A stretch of DNA of 64,000 nucleotides from Gadus chalcogrammus (GCF_026213295.1 NC_079414.1:7309102-7373101); one strand, 5' to 3'. Shown: positions 1 to 13,342, numbered from the stretch's first letter. Made by a program: numbers and translations. The notes: generated by a model from the sequence alone, not told the origin.

Positions 1-369
1 GAGGCTGGAATGCGTGGCGAATACCTCCGCTGGCGCGGCCCAGACAAAACACACATTGTGCTGCTGGGTCACGGATGGTGTGAGCCGACACTCCCACGGG
101 GTTATGACAGAGATGTCTGCGTGGCAACGCAATGTGGAGGGGATTAACCACTGGTGACCTGTGATGGCTCGCCCCCCCAGACCCCAAGACCCCCAGACCC
201 CCAGACCCGTCTCTCAGGAGACGTACAGACTGTGAAAGCAACCGATGATGAGGAGGAGGAGGAGGACATGGGGGGGGATGATGATAATGATGATGAGGAT
301 GATCGTGGAAGATAACAGGGAGCAGCCATGCCTCTGTGCGTGTGTGGATGTGTGTGCATGTGCATCTGT

Positions 370-400
<31 letters not shown>

Positions 401-422
401 CATGCATGCTGGATATGCATGC

Positions 423-425
<3 letters not shown>

Positions 426-516
<91 letters not shown>
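426..516. repeat. (TG)n microsatellite
   Basis: Uninterrupted dinucleotide array of about 91 bp; a shorter one precedes it at 373-400. Confidence 0.95.
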
Positions 517-519
<3 letters not shown>

Positions 520-1296
520 TGTGTAGGTCTCCATGGCTGGAAGTGATCAGATGTTGTGATGGAACTCCTCCCTAGATTTTTGGGGCATGACTGGGATTCC
601 ACACACCCTGTTCAGAAGGAGGAGGAGGGCTGCGACTCACACTCATGTCATGCTGGGGTCTTATTACCAAACCGGGTCATAAAACACCAGAAGGAGAGAC
701 GAAGTCAGAACGTCCTTGCCATCTTTCTCCTGTTTGTTTTGTTACACCGTCACTGCCAACCGGAGTGCCCACAACCTCTCCAGTGAACAGTGATCCAGTG
801 GGCAGCCCAGTCTGCAGCAGCTGAGCTGAGCCAAAGGGCCTCGTACTGCAGCTATCGGCTCAGGAATCTTAAACAATATCTTGGGCCAGTGAGGGTCTCT
901 GCATGGAGAGAAAACAAACCATACTATACTCACGGACAAAAGCTGAGCGAGCAAGAGGCGGGACTCCCCCCTCCTTCACACAATTTACTATACATATCTC
1001 CCCCCCCTCTCTCTCTCTCCATCTCTTTCTAACTTTCCTTCTTCCCAATCTCCCCTCTGTATCTGTCAATCTCTCTCTGGTCTTTATTTCTCTCTCTTAG
1101 TCTCTCCCCCCCCTCGTCTCCATTTATTGCCCACTGGCAAAAGAGAATAGAGAGCAAATTAAAGAGAGAGGGGGAAAGAGCAAAGTATTTATATATGGAG
1201 GGGTAGGTTGTATTAAGGAGTAAATTAAATATACATATTCAGAGCAACAGAAAGAAGAAATAGGTGTGTCTCTGTATATAACTTAATTTCACGCTT

Positions 1297-1711
1297 TGTC
1301 TAATTCTCTTTCCCTCCCCTCTCTCTCCTCTACCTATCTCTCCCCCTCTGTCTTTCTCTCTCCCCCTCTCTTCTTCTCTCCCCTTCTCTCTTCCCCTCTC
1401 CTCTCTCTCCCCCCCATCCTCTCATTCCCTCTCTTCCTCTCCCCCTGTCTCTCTCCTCCTCTCTCTCCCCCTCACTCTTTCTCTCTCCCCCTCTCTCTTT
1501 CTCTCTCCCCTTCTCTCTCCCTCTCTCTCCCCCTCTCATCCTCTCACTCCAGCTCTCTGTCTCTCTCCTCCTCTATCTCCCCTCTCCCCCTCTCCCACCC
1601 TCTCCCCCTCTCTGTCTCTCTCCCTCTCTCTCCCCCTCTCTGTCTCTATCCCTCTCTCTCCCCCTCTCCCCCCTCTCCCTCCCCCTCTCCCCCCTCTCTG
1701 TCTCTCTCTCT
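1297..1711. repeat. pyrimidine-only CT/CCCT tract
   Basis: More than 400 bp, nearly all C and T on this strand, built from CTCTCTCCCC-type units. It could form triplex DNA. Confidence 0.9.
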
Positions 1712-3531
1712 GGTGGGCTGGCCTGGGACCAGCTGCAGCACTACAGGCCCATGCTCAGCCAACAGCAGAGCAGGGCACGGCTCCGCTGTACCGGGCAGCA
1801 CACTGGGCCCTATAATCTAATTACATGCTTTATTTGCCCCAATTTGTTTCTCAAACAGTCTGCTTGAGGGAGGATAATGCCCTCCTCCTGGGGCCCTATT
1901 CACACCTCCATGTCCCAGGGAGGTTACGCTGCATCTCTGTCCCATTGTTGGCCCTGTAGCCTGGCCGCTCACACCGGAGCCTGTCTCCGGAGCCCCAGAA
2001 CCACTCCATAGAAAACCCCTTAGTACAATCTGGGGGAGACTTAGCTTGAGCTAATGATACTCAGCATTTTTGTCCATTAGAGCAGAATCTTTATAAACAC
2101 TTCAGTTCAGTTTACATTAAGAAACGTCAAAGTGGAGAACTGAGTGGAGTGGTACTTCCTGTGGCGTCACATGCGTGTGTCCACGCCACACCACTTCTGT
2201 GGACACCGTCCCTGGTCGAGTGTGCCGGGTCTTTTTCCATCTCTCGGTGGCCGAGCCAGGGAGCTGTCTCAGGAGGAAGTGGTCATCAGCGCTGAGTGGA
2301 ATCTCAGGATGCCGCTCGCTAATGATGTGAATTAAAAGCCCCCCTTCCCCCTCTTTCTTCTTCTCCTATTTTTTGTCCAAAGAAAGAAAGAGAAGCCTTA
2401 ACAGGGGGGCGGACACAAAGCGGGCTGGTAACAAACGGCACTCTGAACACGCAGGGTTACAGTGGAGCCCCGATGGGCCCCCGGCCCCCCCCCCCCCGGC
2501 CGCGGCCACGCACAATAAGAACATTTGTCCTCGCGGTAGGGGACTGCTCTGTCGCGGGGCGCTCTCAGCGGGGACCGGCCCGGGTGAGGGGGGGGGGGGG
2601 GGGACTAATGGGGAATAAGGAGAGCCCAGCAAGAGGAGAGTATCATGACGGAATCAAGGATGCTGGGGAGGGTGGAGGTGGGGTGCGCAGAGGAAACAAA
2701 GGTGCCTTTCCATCGATGACAGGGGCGGGGGGGGGGGGGGGGTTTGAGGGGGCTGGGCAGCTCCCGGGCCCTCAACATGGTAATTAGGCCCCCGGGATAG
2801 AGACCCGTCACACGGCCGCTGTTCCCCCTGTTCCCCCTGTTCCCTGGGCCATGTAGGGGCAGGGCTCGCGTTCCGCCGCCGCAGTGGTCTTGCGTCTGGC
2901 TCCGCGGCAGCGCAGCGGGTCTGCTCCCTGGTCTTGTTATTTGTCTTGTTTGTGTACTCTTCTCGTCGCTGTGTCCTGCCCTTTTGAGGAATCCAATGTC
3001 CTCCCCCCGGTCGTGACTCCACCCTCCTCTTCTTCATCCCCGCGCAAGCCAACCATGTCCCCTTGTGCTGTTTCGGGTGCATTTTTTCCTGCCCCGTGGT
3101 TTCCCCCGGCAACCTATTCATAGAGGATAAAGAGGAGCGGAGGGCAGGGGGCGAAGATCTGGTCACGGCCACAAGGTTTGCTCATATTCAGGTTGCCTGG
3201 AAGTTGCAGTCCCCCTCCAGTGGAACATTGGCCATCTATCCAGTCCGTCTGTCCAGACATCTTTCAGTTCAACTATGAAAAACGGAATATAACAGCAACA
3301 CATTACGGCTGTTTCCTCCATGCAGACACACACATGTGTGTGCACACACACACACTCGCACACTATTCCTAACTCTTTCATGGATGGGTAATTTTCCCTT
3401 CCTTGACCTCTCTCTGTGTGGCAGCGACCCCTCCCCCCTCCTCCCCCCTCCTCCCCCTCGGGTTCACACTGCAATAAATGCATGAGCTTGACATGGTCTT
3501 TGGTGGGCCCTTGACGTGAGAGGGAGAGAGG

Positions 3532-3533
<2 letters not shown>

Positions 3534-3590
<57 letters not shown>
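3534..3590. repeat. (GA)n microsatellite
   Basis: About 28 GA units followed by a G run. Confidence 0.95.
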
Positions 3591-3596
<6 letters not shown>

Positions 3597-3646
3597 AGGG
3601 TACCGGGTAGATTGACAAAGTGAGAAAGATATAAGTTGAGAGCGTC

Positions 3647-3749
<103 letters not shown>

Positions 3750-3808
3750 TGTACGTTTTTAATAGAGCAAGCAGGCTCACAGTTTCCCTTTACAAAGGTA
3801 GACGTGGT

Positions 3809-3931
<123 letters not shown>

Positions 3932-4112
3932 GGGGGTCCGCCACGTTACAGAGGTTAATTAGCGAGGTTCTTCAAGAAGTTATATCTGCTGCCTTCACCG
4001 CCTTGACCCCTGGCTGATGCAGAAGAGCCGCTTGCCCATAATGCATTTGGGTTGTAGACGTCAAAGGGGCCATGGGGCGTGAACTCAAATACCGCACGCA
4101 CGCACACACCCA

Positions 4113-4226
<114 letters not shown>

Positions 4227-4426
4227 TATTGTGTTCTTTTCTATGCTGCAGCAGTCGTGCCCATTCTCCTGCAGAAGGCTTTTCTGGAGAACACAATGAC
4301 ACCAGACAGGCATATGAAGCACAGAGCTGAAAACCTGCTGTCAAAATCCTTATTGTGTGAGAGCTGTTTTAATAACACAACGTATCTCCCTTCTCCCTCT
4401 GCCTCTCTCTTCATCTCTCCTCACAG

Positions 4427-4501
4427 ACTGTGACTCCTACTGCAAGGCGTCTAAAGGCAAACTGAAGATCAACATGAAGAAATACTGCAAGAAGGATTAT
4501 G
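4427..4501 (+). CDS. ntn1: ntn1 penultimate coding exon (75 nt)
   Basis: The exon follows a pyrimidine-rich tract ending TCACAG and precedes the donor GTGAGT. It is read as x|AC TGT GAC TCC TAC TGC and encodes the start of the NTR domain ([20 protein letters not shown]). The first codon is completed by the upstream exon, which is not in the window. Confidence 0.95.
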
Positions 4502-5675
4502 GTGAGTTGTACAATGAGCACTGCTCCTATTTATTTTGGTCTAGTTCTTTTGCCTGACACAGGTCGTATCTTTTGGATCCACAATTTTATGGTCCCTCTT
4601 TTTTTGAGGACCCCTCCGATCTTAAGCTACAAGGAGAAGAATAACATCAGTGAGTTGATGTTGACCTCAGTTTCAATGCTCACAGGTTGTAGAGAGGAAC
4701 CCTGTCTAAATGAAAATATAACTAGTTGTTGAAATGGAAACAACTCTATTCCACACACATACAAATAATAATATGTCTCAAACAATTGATAAAAATATTA
4801 GTTTGACAGGACAAAATATTAGTTGAGTAATATTAGTTAGTAAACTAGTTTAATGGTAACGGGCTGCGTGAAACAAAGAGTTTTCACACACACGCCATAC
4901 GTCAACACGCCCGTTCAAAGTATTCAGCCCCATCGCACCCTGCCACAAAAAACATTGGTTTTGTTCATCCTCTTTTTGCTGGATGTTCGTTAGGAAACAC
5001 CTTTTAAGGTCATCCTCAATTAAAACAAAATGAGCCTGGATGGGGCAGGTCCCACGACGGGGCAGGGCCCACGACGGGGCAGGGCCCACACCCCGCCACC
5101 GGGCAGGGGGGCAGGACTGATTGAGACCAGACTCCTGTCCCGTCTCAGCCCCGACACAAAGAATCAAACACACCTCACCCCGGGGAGGGGCAGGGCAGGA
5201 CACGGCTGGAGAGACAGGCAGAGAGAAGAGCGAGTGAGACAGATACAGGTATTAGGGTGAGGCGGAGGGTCTCTGGGTGGACGGCCCAGCGGGGGTTTCG
5301 AAGACCCCGGCGGAGACAGCGGATTCAGTGTGTGACAGTGGTCTCTAAGAGGTCCTCATTCAGGGGTTGTGTGTTATCCCCCGTTGACCCCTGGTGACCC
5401 CCAACTGACCTGTCCCATCCCTGCCCACAGCCTGCCACCGTGTGGGTGGTTGTGGAGGTGTGGGTGGTGGTGGTGTTGGGCGGTGGTGTGTAGGCTTAGT
5501 ATGCATTCCTTTGGCTGACGGTCCGTCCCTCCACTTTAGATGCGTGACCTGTGCTCCCTCCTCTTTCCATCCTGCCCTCCAATCCCCCCCCCCCCCCCCC
5601 CCGTTCCTTTCCCAATCCCCCCCATTACATCCTGGTTAGAGGAAGGCTGTTACTTGGACCACCGTAGGAACTGTA

Positions 5676-5730
<55 letters not shown>

Positions 5731-8700
5731 GTGTGTGCGTGTGCGTGTGTGTGTGTGTGTGGAAGGCATTGTTCCATGGTTTCCATTTGTTTTGAGGAGG
5801 TGTGGATGGATCCTGCCCCAGAGCCAGGCCATGCAGCGCTGTGCCAGCCTTGTGATGTGCTGCAGTGTCTTATACCACAGCATTGTTAAAGACTTGATCC
5901 CCATTGGTGGATAACGTTCCAATGGGACACCTCTTTCTTTTAACACTACCTAATCAATGCCCTACAAGTCCTTTCAACATTATTAACAAGGCTCAAATAC
6001 AACAATCAACCAGCTGTTTCCTTGACAACGCAAAATCAATATACCCAAAGCGGCGAGTGTTTAACATTTCAGCTGATTAAGTCATTAAAAAAAGCAAATC
6101 ATGTTATTGATGAAAGTCACTAATATTGAATCATAGTTGGTACAAGTGGAATAACCCAGACGGGCTGTCCCCTTAGAAGATAATGTTAATAATGTACTTT
6201 GGGGACGGTAAGCACGCATCAGCAGCATCACCACTCTGGTGTACATTGTTTTCCAGTAACAGGACACCCTGTTGTGGTTTATTCCTGACGTGAGGCATAA
6301 CACTCACTCATACATGCACACACTCAACTGTGTGTATTTCTGGGTTTGCAATGCCACATATCTGAGGATACATAATGAACAATGGTCAGACACCATTTTA
6401 AATCCGATTGCTGCCCACGGGCCACGTATGCGACCCATCATTCTAGCAGCGAGACGCATCACTGCAACCACTGCAAACAAACCCGCCAGGCCAACCACAG
6501 CGCAGAGGTTTACAGCTCAAACACCACACACTGCGGTCAACAAGACAAACAAAAAGCCCAAAAGGAAAGTCAACTCGGAGGGGGGCGGGGGGGGCTTGAT
6601 GTCGCGTAAGGAAGCGCCCTACGAGTGGGTCTGACGTGTGTACACACACAAACACACACACACCACACACTTACAGGGAGGTCAAGGGGGGGGGGGACTT
6701 TGTGTTGAGCAAATGAACATGATTGACCACCCCCCCCCCCCAGCCAGCATTCCCCTCATGGGTCTCTCTAAAGAGAACAATGGCTGACAGTACGCAGGTC
6801 ATCATCTACACTCCCTCTCATAGGGGGAGAGGGGACCTGGGGCAATAAGAAGTGACTGTTTACCTGCATGCAACCAAAGCTCAAACCTGATTGGTCCAAA
6901 CAACTCTTACTACACGCGGTAACCAGAGCGCTTCCAATACTGAGATCTTGTCCCGTTGCCTACAGATTATGCATTTATATGCAGATATGTGTTTATAGAG
7001 ATGATGGGGTTTGTCAAACACACACACACACAGAGCAGAGCCTTCCGGTGGTGGCAGGTGATGGTCAGGCTGATGGGGACAGAGTTCACCATCAGGTCAA
7101 ACCCCTCATATAACCAACCAACGGTAGGGTTCGGGTAGTAAACGATGGCCTCTTTACGGCCGTTTCCATGGCAGCGTATACCCAGGAATTGGCGTGTTAA
7201 TGAATGGAGAGCCATGGCGCGTATTTTTACATTCTCCCTGTTGATCAAATCCAACGGGGATCCAATTTGGACAGGATTTCTATGAAACAATATCTGAACA
7301 ATATTGAAGAAGGCAAAAGACAGAAGAAGAAGAAGGCTTTCTCAACATAAGTAATAAAAAATAGTACATTCTGTATTATTGTGTTCTAAAGACACAATAA
7401 TCAGTTTTAAAGGGCAGGTCTCTTTTCAAACACCAAAAGGCATTGCGATGATAAATGACTGAAACTAGGGTACGGAAGATTATCACTGTAGTCTGGTTCA
7501 TTTGTATTGTATTGAGCATTATTATATAGCATTAGCACGGGGGTGAGCGGTAGGGTTAGTGGATTAGGGTTAACTGTAACTATTAAATAATGCATGAATT
7601 AATACCGTAGTTACATTAACACCATTAGCTTAGTTAATAAAACACCATTAGTCAACATTGAATATGTAAATGATTACTATACCATTAGTTAACTGTGAAT
7701 CAACTGCTAGTTAATGCATATTACCATATTAGCTAGTGTTAATTAATGGTTAATCTATTGAAAGTGTCCCCAATGTCAATTCCAAACACGGAGCCACATG
7801 CCGCTCCAGATTCTCGGTTTTCATAGGTTAGAATCCCCAGAGCCCCCCTCCACCCCCGCCTACACCACCCTCCACATCAGAGGAGCCTGCATTGGGAGCC
7901 CCATGAATCGGATTCACCCGCACCGTCTCTTGGTCCGCTGAAGGAGGTGAAGGTCCTCTCTGGATGATCACAGAGCGGCTCTCTGCTGAGTTACGGTCCA
8001 TTTAGCGCATATCTGCAACGTGAGGGATGGGATCCAACACCACCTCATTGTCTCTCTCTCCTTTCTGTCCATTTATCCGGGCCTCCCTCTTCCTGCCGTG
8101 TGTCGTGGTAGCCCATTCGTCATTTGGTGTTGGAGTGTGTCCTAATGCTGACCATGAGATAGTTTTATCTCTCTCGCTCGCTCATGTTTAAATGGAAAAA
8201 TACGCAATCTTGCGTCTTTTCCTTTACGGATGTCAGGGATACGTCTGTCCTCTGGTCATCTCAGAACCATCTTGTTTACTGATATTGCATCACATAATTG
8301 TTGTCATTTGTAGTTTTCTCGGGCGTTTTTTCTTTTGTTTCAATGAATGTTACTGGAGGCAGCTCTTCGGTTTGAATCCCCAGAAGGGTTTAATGGAAAA
8401 ACATAAAACTTTACACAGAGGTTATACTGCAGATCTCGAGGCCCACTATGTGAACTGCATAAGGTGAACATTTCCCCTTTGATCACAGGATATTTTTATT
8501 CATTTTGTAACTATAAAGAGGAATTTAGGCATTTTATAAAAATAAAAGTCTAACGGCAACGTAATGTTTTGGGGTAAAGGAGACCAAAGAGGGATGGAAA
8601 TAGTAAATACAATTCCGCACAGGGACACAATCTGGGACCGAAGGGTGTGAAAGTAGCTTAAAATCACTGTGCCTAAAAAGCACAGTAGGTGCTAAATAAT

Positions 8701-8762
8701 GTATTGTATCACAGTGGAAACACTTCCATTCATGCTCACCCCCCGCCCTCTTTCTCTTTCAC

Positions 8763-8818
<56 letters not shown>

Positions 8819-9178
8819 TCCCTCTCCCTCTCCCTCTCCGACCCTCCAGCCGTCCAGGTGCACATCCTGAAGGCGGACAAAGCGGGCGAGTGGTGGAAGT
8901 TCACCGTCAACATCATCTCCGTCTACAAGCAGGGCGAGAGCCGCATCCGCCGCGGCGACCAGACCCTGTGGGTGCGGGCCAAGGACGTGGCCTGCAAGTG
9001 TCCAAAGATCAAGCCGGGCAAGAAGTACCTGCTGCTGGGCAACGACGAGGACTCCCCCGGGCAGGGGGGCGTGGTGGCGGACAAGGGCAGCCTGGTCATC
9101 CAGTGGCGGGACACGTGGGCGCGCCGGCTCAGGAAGTTCCAGCAGCGCGAAAAGAAAGGCAAATGCAAGAAGCCATGA
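4427..9178 (+). CDS. ntn1: netrin-1, C-terminal part (last two coding exons; 5' part lies outside the window)
   Basis: Netrin-1 is a secreted laminin-related cue that binds DCC and UNC5 receptors in axon guidance, cell migration and epithelial fusion. Only the last two coding exons are present: 4427-4501 and 8850-9178. They encode the C-terminal basic NTR (C345C) domain. Joined, they read from [12 protein letters not shown] through [20 protein letters not shown] to the stop after KKGKCKKP. Six cysteines typical of the NTR fold are visible (CDSYC, KYC, ACKC, GKC), and the tail is rich in Lys/Arg, as expected for heparan-sulfate binding. Splice phases fit: exon end TATG joins CC to make Ala. 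The exons are GC-rich against an AT-rich 3' UTR. The laminin N-terminal and EGF-like exons are upstream, outside the window. Teleosts carry ntn1a and ntn1b; I cannot tell which this is. The sequence matches netrin-1 better than netrin-3 or netrin-4 from memory. Confidence 0.96.
5049..5092. repeat. GC-rich 17-bp minisatellite
   Basis: Three near copies of CACGACGGGGCAGGGCC, in the last ntn1 intron. Confidence 0.7.
5678..5760. repeat. (GT)n microsatellite with GC interruptions
   Basis: Dinucleotide array with three TGCG interruptions in its second half. Confidence 0.95.
7500..7770. mobile_element. AT-rich MITE-like repeat in last ntn1 intron
   Basis: It shares GCATTAT...ATAGCATTAGCA, GGTAGGG/GGTAAGG and GTTAAC blocks with the copy at 51411-51709, and ends near GAAAGTGTCCC. 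The ends are eroded. Confidence 0.4.
8766..8839. repeat. (CT)n/(CCCTCT)n array abutting ntn1 acceptor
   Basis: It forms the polypyrimidine tract of the last ntn1 intron, ending 10 bp before the exon. Confidence 0.95.
8850..9178 (+). CDS. ntn1: ntn1 terminal coding exon with stop
   Basis: The acceptor is CCCTCCAG at 8842-8849, directly after a long CT microsatellite. Reading starts [19 protein letters not shown] and ends at TGA 9176-9178 after KKGKCKKP. It carries the core of the NTR domain: the ACKCP motif, the [20 protein letters not shown] helix, and a basic tail. Confidence 0.96.
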
Positions 9179-9323
9179 GGAGGGAGCGGGAGGGGAGTGG
9201 GGGGGTTGGGGAGGGGGGCTGGGGGAACACAATGCAGGGTGGGAGGAGACGGAGCCGGGGGGGGGCCTGTAATTGGTCGCATCGATTGGGTTGGGTTGAC
9301 GAGAGAATGCAAAAAAAGAGAAA

Positions 9324-9339
9324 AATAAATACAAATAAA
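9324..9339 (+). terminator. ntn1: candidate proximal poly(A) signals of ntn1 (two AATAAA)
   Basis: Two AATAAA hexamers, at 9324-9329 and 9334-9339, lie about 150 nt after the stop codon. They could support a short-UTR isoform. The downstream element is GA-rich rather than GT-rich, so use is uncertain. Confidence 0.35.
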
Positions 9340-12046
9340 GAGAGAGACGCGGAGGAGGCATACGGACTCAAACAGACTGTATATGTTGCTGCTTTTTCGT
9401 GTCAAAGCATGAAGAGAATTATTTGGGATGGTTTGTTTTTACTAGTGAACTTGTTTTTGTTTTGAAGGATTTCACCTTGCAGATTTCACCTTTTTTTTTT
9501 TTCTCTATTGTTTATTTTGAGATTTGTCTGTTGTGGATTTGCCGAATTTGCACCTATTAACAGTATATAGAGTTCATTGTGTTTATTTTCTTTATATCAG
9601 TATGAAATCGTTATTTTTTTATGTTTGAATTGAACGAACGTTTTCTGCTGGTGCAAACGGGACCCTGACTAAGACACATTCAGCCAAACAGTATTTTCCC
9701 CGCATGGATTCCCTCTTTCCGAACTAAACAAAGCAGGCCCCTCCACGATCTATATAGCATCAGGAATACTATTTAGTATTCCTAAGAAATAGGAAACAAA
9801 AAACGATTAAAAAAAAGAAGAAAGTAAGTAATGTGGATTTCTCCATTAAAAAGTGCCATAAATATTATTTTGTATGCCTTTGAAAAAGCAGAACTCTGTA
9901 GCGTCCAGCGAGCTGCTGACTGTTTGTCTCTGCTGCAGGTAGAACCCCAGATGTTCTATAACATTAATTTTTGTTTTTCAGGACAGGTGGGTTTCAGGTC
10001 TGGTTTTGGCCTGGGCAAACTTACACCATTTAGTGAGGAGAGGACTGCAGGATAACCATTTAAATCAGTTAATACTCTGTACTCAATAGCTATTCATTTG
10101 TACGTAAAGCCCTCTAAATTAGGATATAATTTCCAGTTAACCCACTAGTCCTGTGGTCCTCCATTTTATTGCTGGTTCTGTTTCGTTTTTTTGGGACCCA
10201 ACCTCTGATTTTAGAACTAGAGAATTTTAGAATAGCTTTGATTGTAGTTGAAAGTCAAGATCTATAAGAATTTTGTCCATTCGTTTTTTTGTGAATAATC
10301 CCAGGTACAGAAAAAAGGTGGGCCTCACAAAAATAAAGAATAATGTATTCATAATCTATGTATCCATCATGTAATAATATTTTTATTTGTATTTAATTCA
10401 TAGAAGTGCCATACACGTTGTTTCTTAATTTAAAAAATAAAAAGGCAAAACAACTACAGTAAGATGGCTCATAATATACCACAAACACGAAAGTGGTTAT
10501 TTTTTCATCAAGTTGCAGTAAACATCAACAGAGATGTAAAAAAATAACAATGGTACAATGGTAGTTACATACAAGTAATTTATATATTTTTATTATACTT
10601 TTGTTTCATAATGTTCAATGCCACATACCAATGCAATTCCATAACTGGGAACGTTCCATTTAATCTGAATAGTTGGATGAGTTTAGTATTTTAAATGGGA
10701 GGGAAAGGCTATTGCTGTTTTTTTACTACATCCTGATACAGAGGGCAGTGTGCAAAATAGTGAATATTCCTACCTTTACGCAAACTGCAGTATGTTTAAC
10801 TTTTCTAAATCACAAAACAAACTTTGAGGCTTTCAGATTTCACTTTACATGTTTACTCCAGTTTCATAGCGTCCCTTGCCATAATCCGAGATAGTAACGA
10901 GAAAATCCTGTCCCTTTCATTCGTTATTTGTGTGAATACGATGCATGAAACTGTAAATGCAGGCATGCAAGGCCTCTGAGTCTCCTATTGTGCTGTCAGC
11001 TTGATTTTCATTTAAATGCTTATCTAGGTGAGGGAGTGCAAAACTCCTAAGACGATACTGCTGCTTAATTCAAGCCACATTACTTGTATATTGCCAAACA
11101 TTTTAGTCCGCAACTCCCGTCGTAAAATTACTTTGTTGATTTATTTTTCCAAGTCTAGAGTTTATCTGATAACGAATGATATGAGTGTACCTTTAATTTT
11201 AAAAAAGTGCTAGCCTTTTTTACTTTGGGTCGGGGGTTTTACATTTACATTTTAAAAGTGAAGCTAAAGTATTTGTTGGTTGACAATTGTAGCTGAAGTA
11301 TTCTTCACGCTACAATGCCATGCAATTACAATTGTGTTAAAGCCAATGGTTTCAAAGAGGATTTTACCCCAATTTTCTTGCATAAAAAGAAAAATGTAGC
11401 GGGTGATCAAATATTGTAGTTTATAAAATGATAAAAAACCCTTGTCATTCTGTGATTTACTTCAGAATGAAACCAGGTGCGCCTTGTTATATTTTCAAAG
11501 TGCACACTTAGAATAAATAGAATAAATCTGAGATTTTTTTGTTTTTAATTGACCAATTCTAAAAAAATTGGGCCATTCAACATTAATGAATTTGTTGGTA
11601 TTGTCTGGTAAACTCTATGATATCCATACTTTGTTACTATTTACCAACATCAATTTTATATGGAAATATAAAGAATAAATGTTTAGGCACATGGTAATTT
11701 GTAATCCAATCTCTTTTTGTTTGTCTCTGTAGGTGTACATTTAGATCGATGTCAAGGACAAGTTTAAAACTCCACTCTTCAAAGCATACTTTGAACTGCA
11801 CCTCTTTAGCTCTCACAATTGCAATTACTGTTTATGATGTGTACTAATATATTATGGTTATTATTATATATGAATATATTTAATGACACAAGACATTGTG
11901 GAATTTGTTATGTCTTTTTTTAACTTTCTTTTGTGATAATTATTTTTTTTACTCATTTGTGTTGTTTAGATAGTTGCCGTACAAGAAGGATATAATCACT
12001 ACTGAACACACCAACCTGGTAGAACTAAATTCAAACTTTCTGTTGA

Positions 12047-12052
12047 AATAAA
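12047..12052 (+). terminator. ntn1: candidate distal poly(A) signal of ntn1
   Basis: A canonical AATAAA is followed within 30 nt by a GT-rich stretch (TTGTGCCGTCTTCC). It is the last strong hexamer before the convergent stx8 3' region. Confidence 0.55.
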
Positions 12053-12743
12053 CTCTTATGTTGAAATAGTTGTGCCGTCTTCCTTCTGCAACTTGCATAC
12101 CAACATCGAATGCTATCATCTATCATGTCATATATTTGCAACAGTGTTCATAAAAACATTGATTTCAGAGTTCAAACTGAATATATAATATGAATGTACA
12201 CATATAATGAATGCCACACAGTGTTCATTTATTCATTGATAATTGTTTATTTTGATTTGTTTGTTGATACAAAAGATTTGTTTGTAGCACACCTATTTAT
12301 AATTAATAAATTATCTTAATAATGAAGTCAGATAAACAAGTTTTAGTAGCAGGATTTTGCATCAATACAAACCATAAGAAAGGACTATTAAAGGTAAAAA
12401 GGAATTTAAAGTTTATAGTGCAAACACTATTATTAACATGCCCTCAGTAACATCCCCTGGCCGTCTTACATCTGTTGTTAGAAAAAAAAATTTAATAGTT
12501 AATCAGGGAAGTTAATATATGTAGGTAATATTATCAATCACTGGTCTGTATAAATACTGCTGATCTTCACATAAATGTAACTGAACGGTGTCAGAATTTA
12601 GCCGCTTCCTTTTCATTATGACCTCCAACACTAACAAAACTGGGTAAAATGTCATCGTAAATGCGCTCATAACCCTCAATGAAACATACACTAGTGAATC
12701 ACAGATATGCTAAGAAAAGCAACTGGAAAAGCTTTTGTTTTGT

Positions 12744-12749
12744 TTTATT
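12744..12749 (-). terminator. stx8: candidate poly(A) signal of stx8
   Basis: This is AATAAA on the minus strand (TTTATT on +), the first canonical hexamer downstream of the stx8 stop. It leaves only about 0.7 kb between the convergent ntn1 and stx8 3' ends. Confidence 0.4.
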
Positions 12750-13342
12750 AATTACACCTATATGCAACATGTCCATTGGGGTTCGAGTGATTTACATGGA
12801 AAGAAAACAAGCGTGTTAGTGGCACGGCCACAGAGTTTGTTTTGGCTCAACACTTTTCTATAAACATTAGAAAAGCCCCAGCGGCAAAAGATAACACTAC
12901 AGCAGCCAAAGTGATACCAGAGTAAATATAGCGGCCGGGGAAAGAGAGAGAGAGATAGAGAGACTATTGTCATGTATGTATCACAGGTGAGCTTATGCAG
13001 TTGAAACGCTGGGAGGTCCTGTCACTGGGACAACACCAGCCCCGGCGGTAAATATAATAAAAACTAACTTCCAAGGTGCATGCAGAAATTACAGTACCAA
13101 ATGTGCTGAATCCCCAGAGATGCATGTGGGCATATCCTGCTATACCGGGGATACACACTAGTACGATTTTCTGTTGCATTCCTCTCATCCATTCATTGGT
13201 CACCACGGCTCTTTGACCAAAACGCATTCATAAAACAACCATAAAAAAACGAAGGCAAAGCTAAATATTAACAATACTACAGTGTGTACAGACATGTTCT
13301 CTGCTCCCTCACTACGGAAAACAAAGAGCAGGAGTGGCAAAG

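Larger units (their letters stand above)
4502..8849 (+). other. ntn1: last ntn1 intron (4.35 kb)
   Basis: It begins GTGAGT and ends in a (CT)n array plus CCAG. It contains a GC-rich 17-bp minisatellite (three copies near 5049-5092), a (GT)n array at 5678-5760, a poly-C run near 5585 and an AT-rich MITE-like copy around 7500-7770. No further coding signal was seen. Confidence 0.85.
9179..12070 (+). other. ntn1: ntn1 3' UTR (about 2.9 kb, several candidate poly(A) signals)
   Basis: No coding signal is visible here. The stretch is AT-rich and single-copy in appearance, with no microsatellites, unlike the flanking DNA. AATAAA hexamers occur early (9324 and 9334), in the middle (around 11511 and 11673) and last at 12047-12052. 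The last is followed by a G/T-rich segment typical of a cleavage site. I take the distal site as the main 3' end by inference. The early pair would give a UTR of only about 0.17 kb. Confidence 0.65.
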
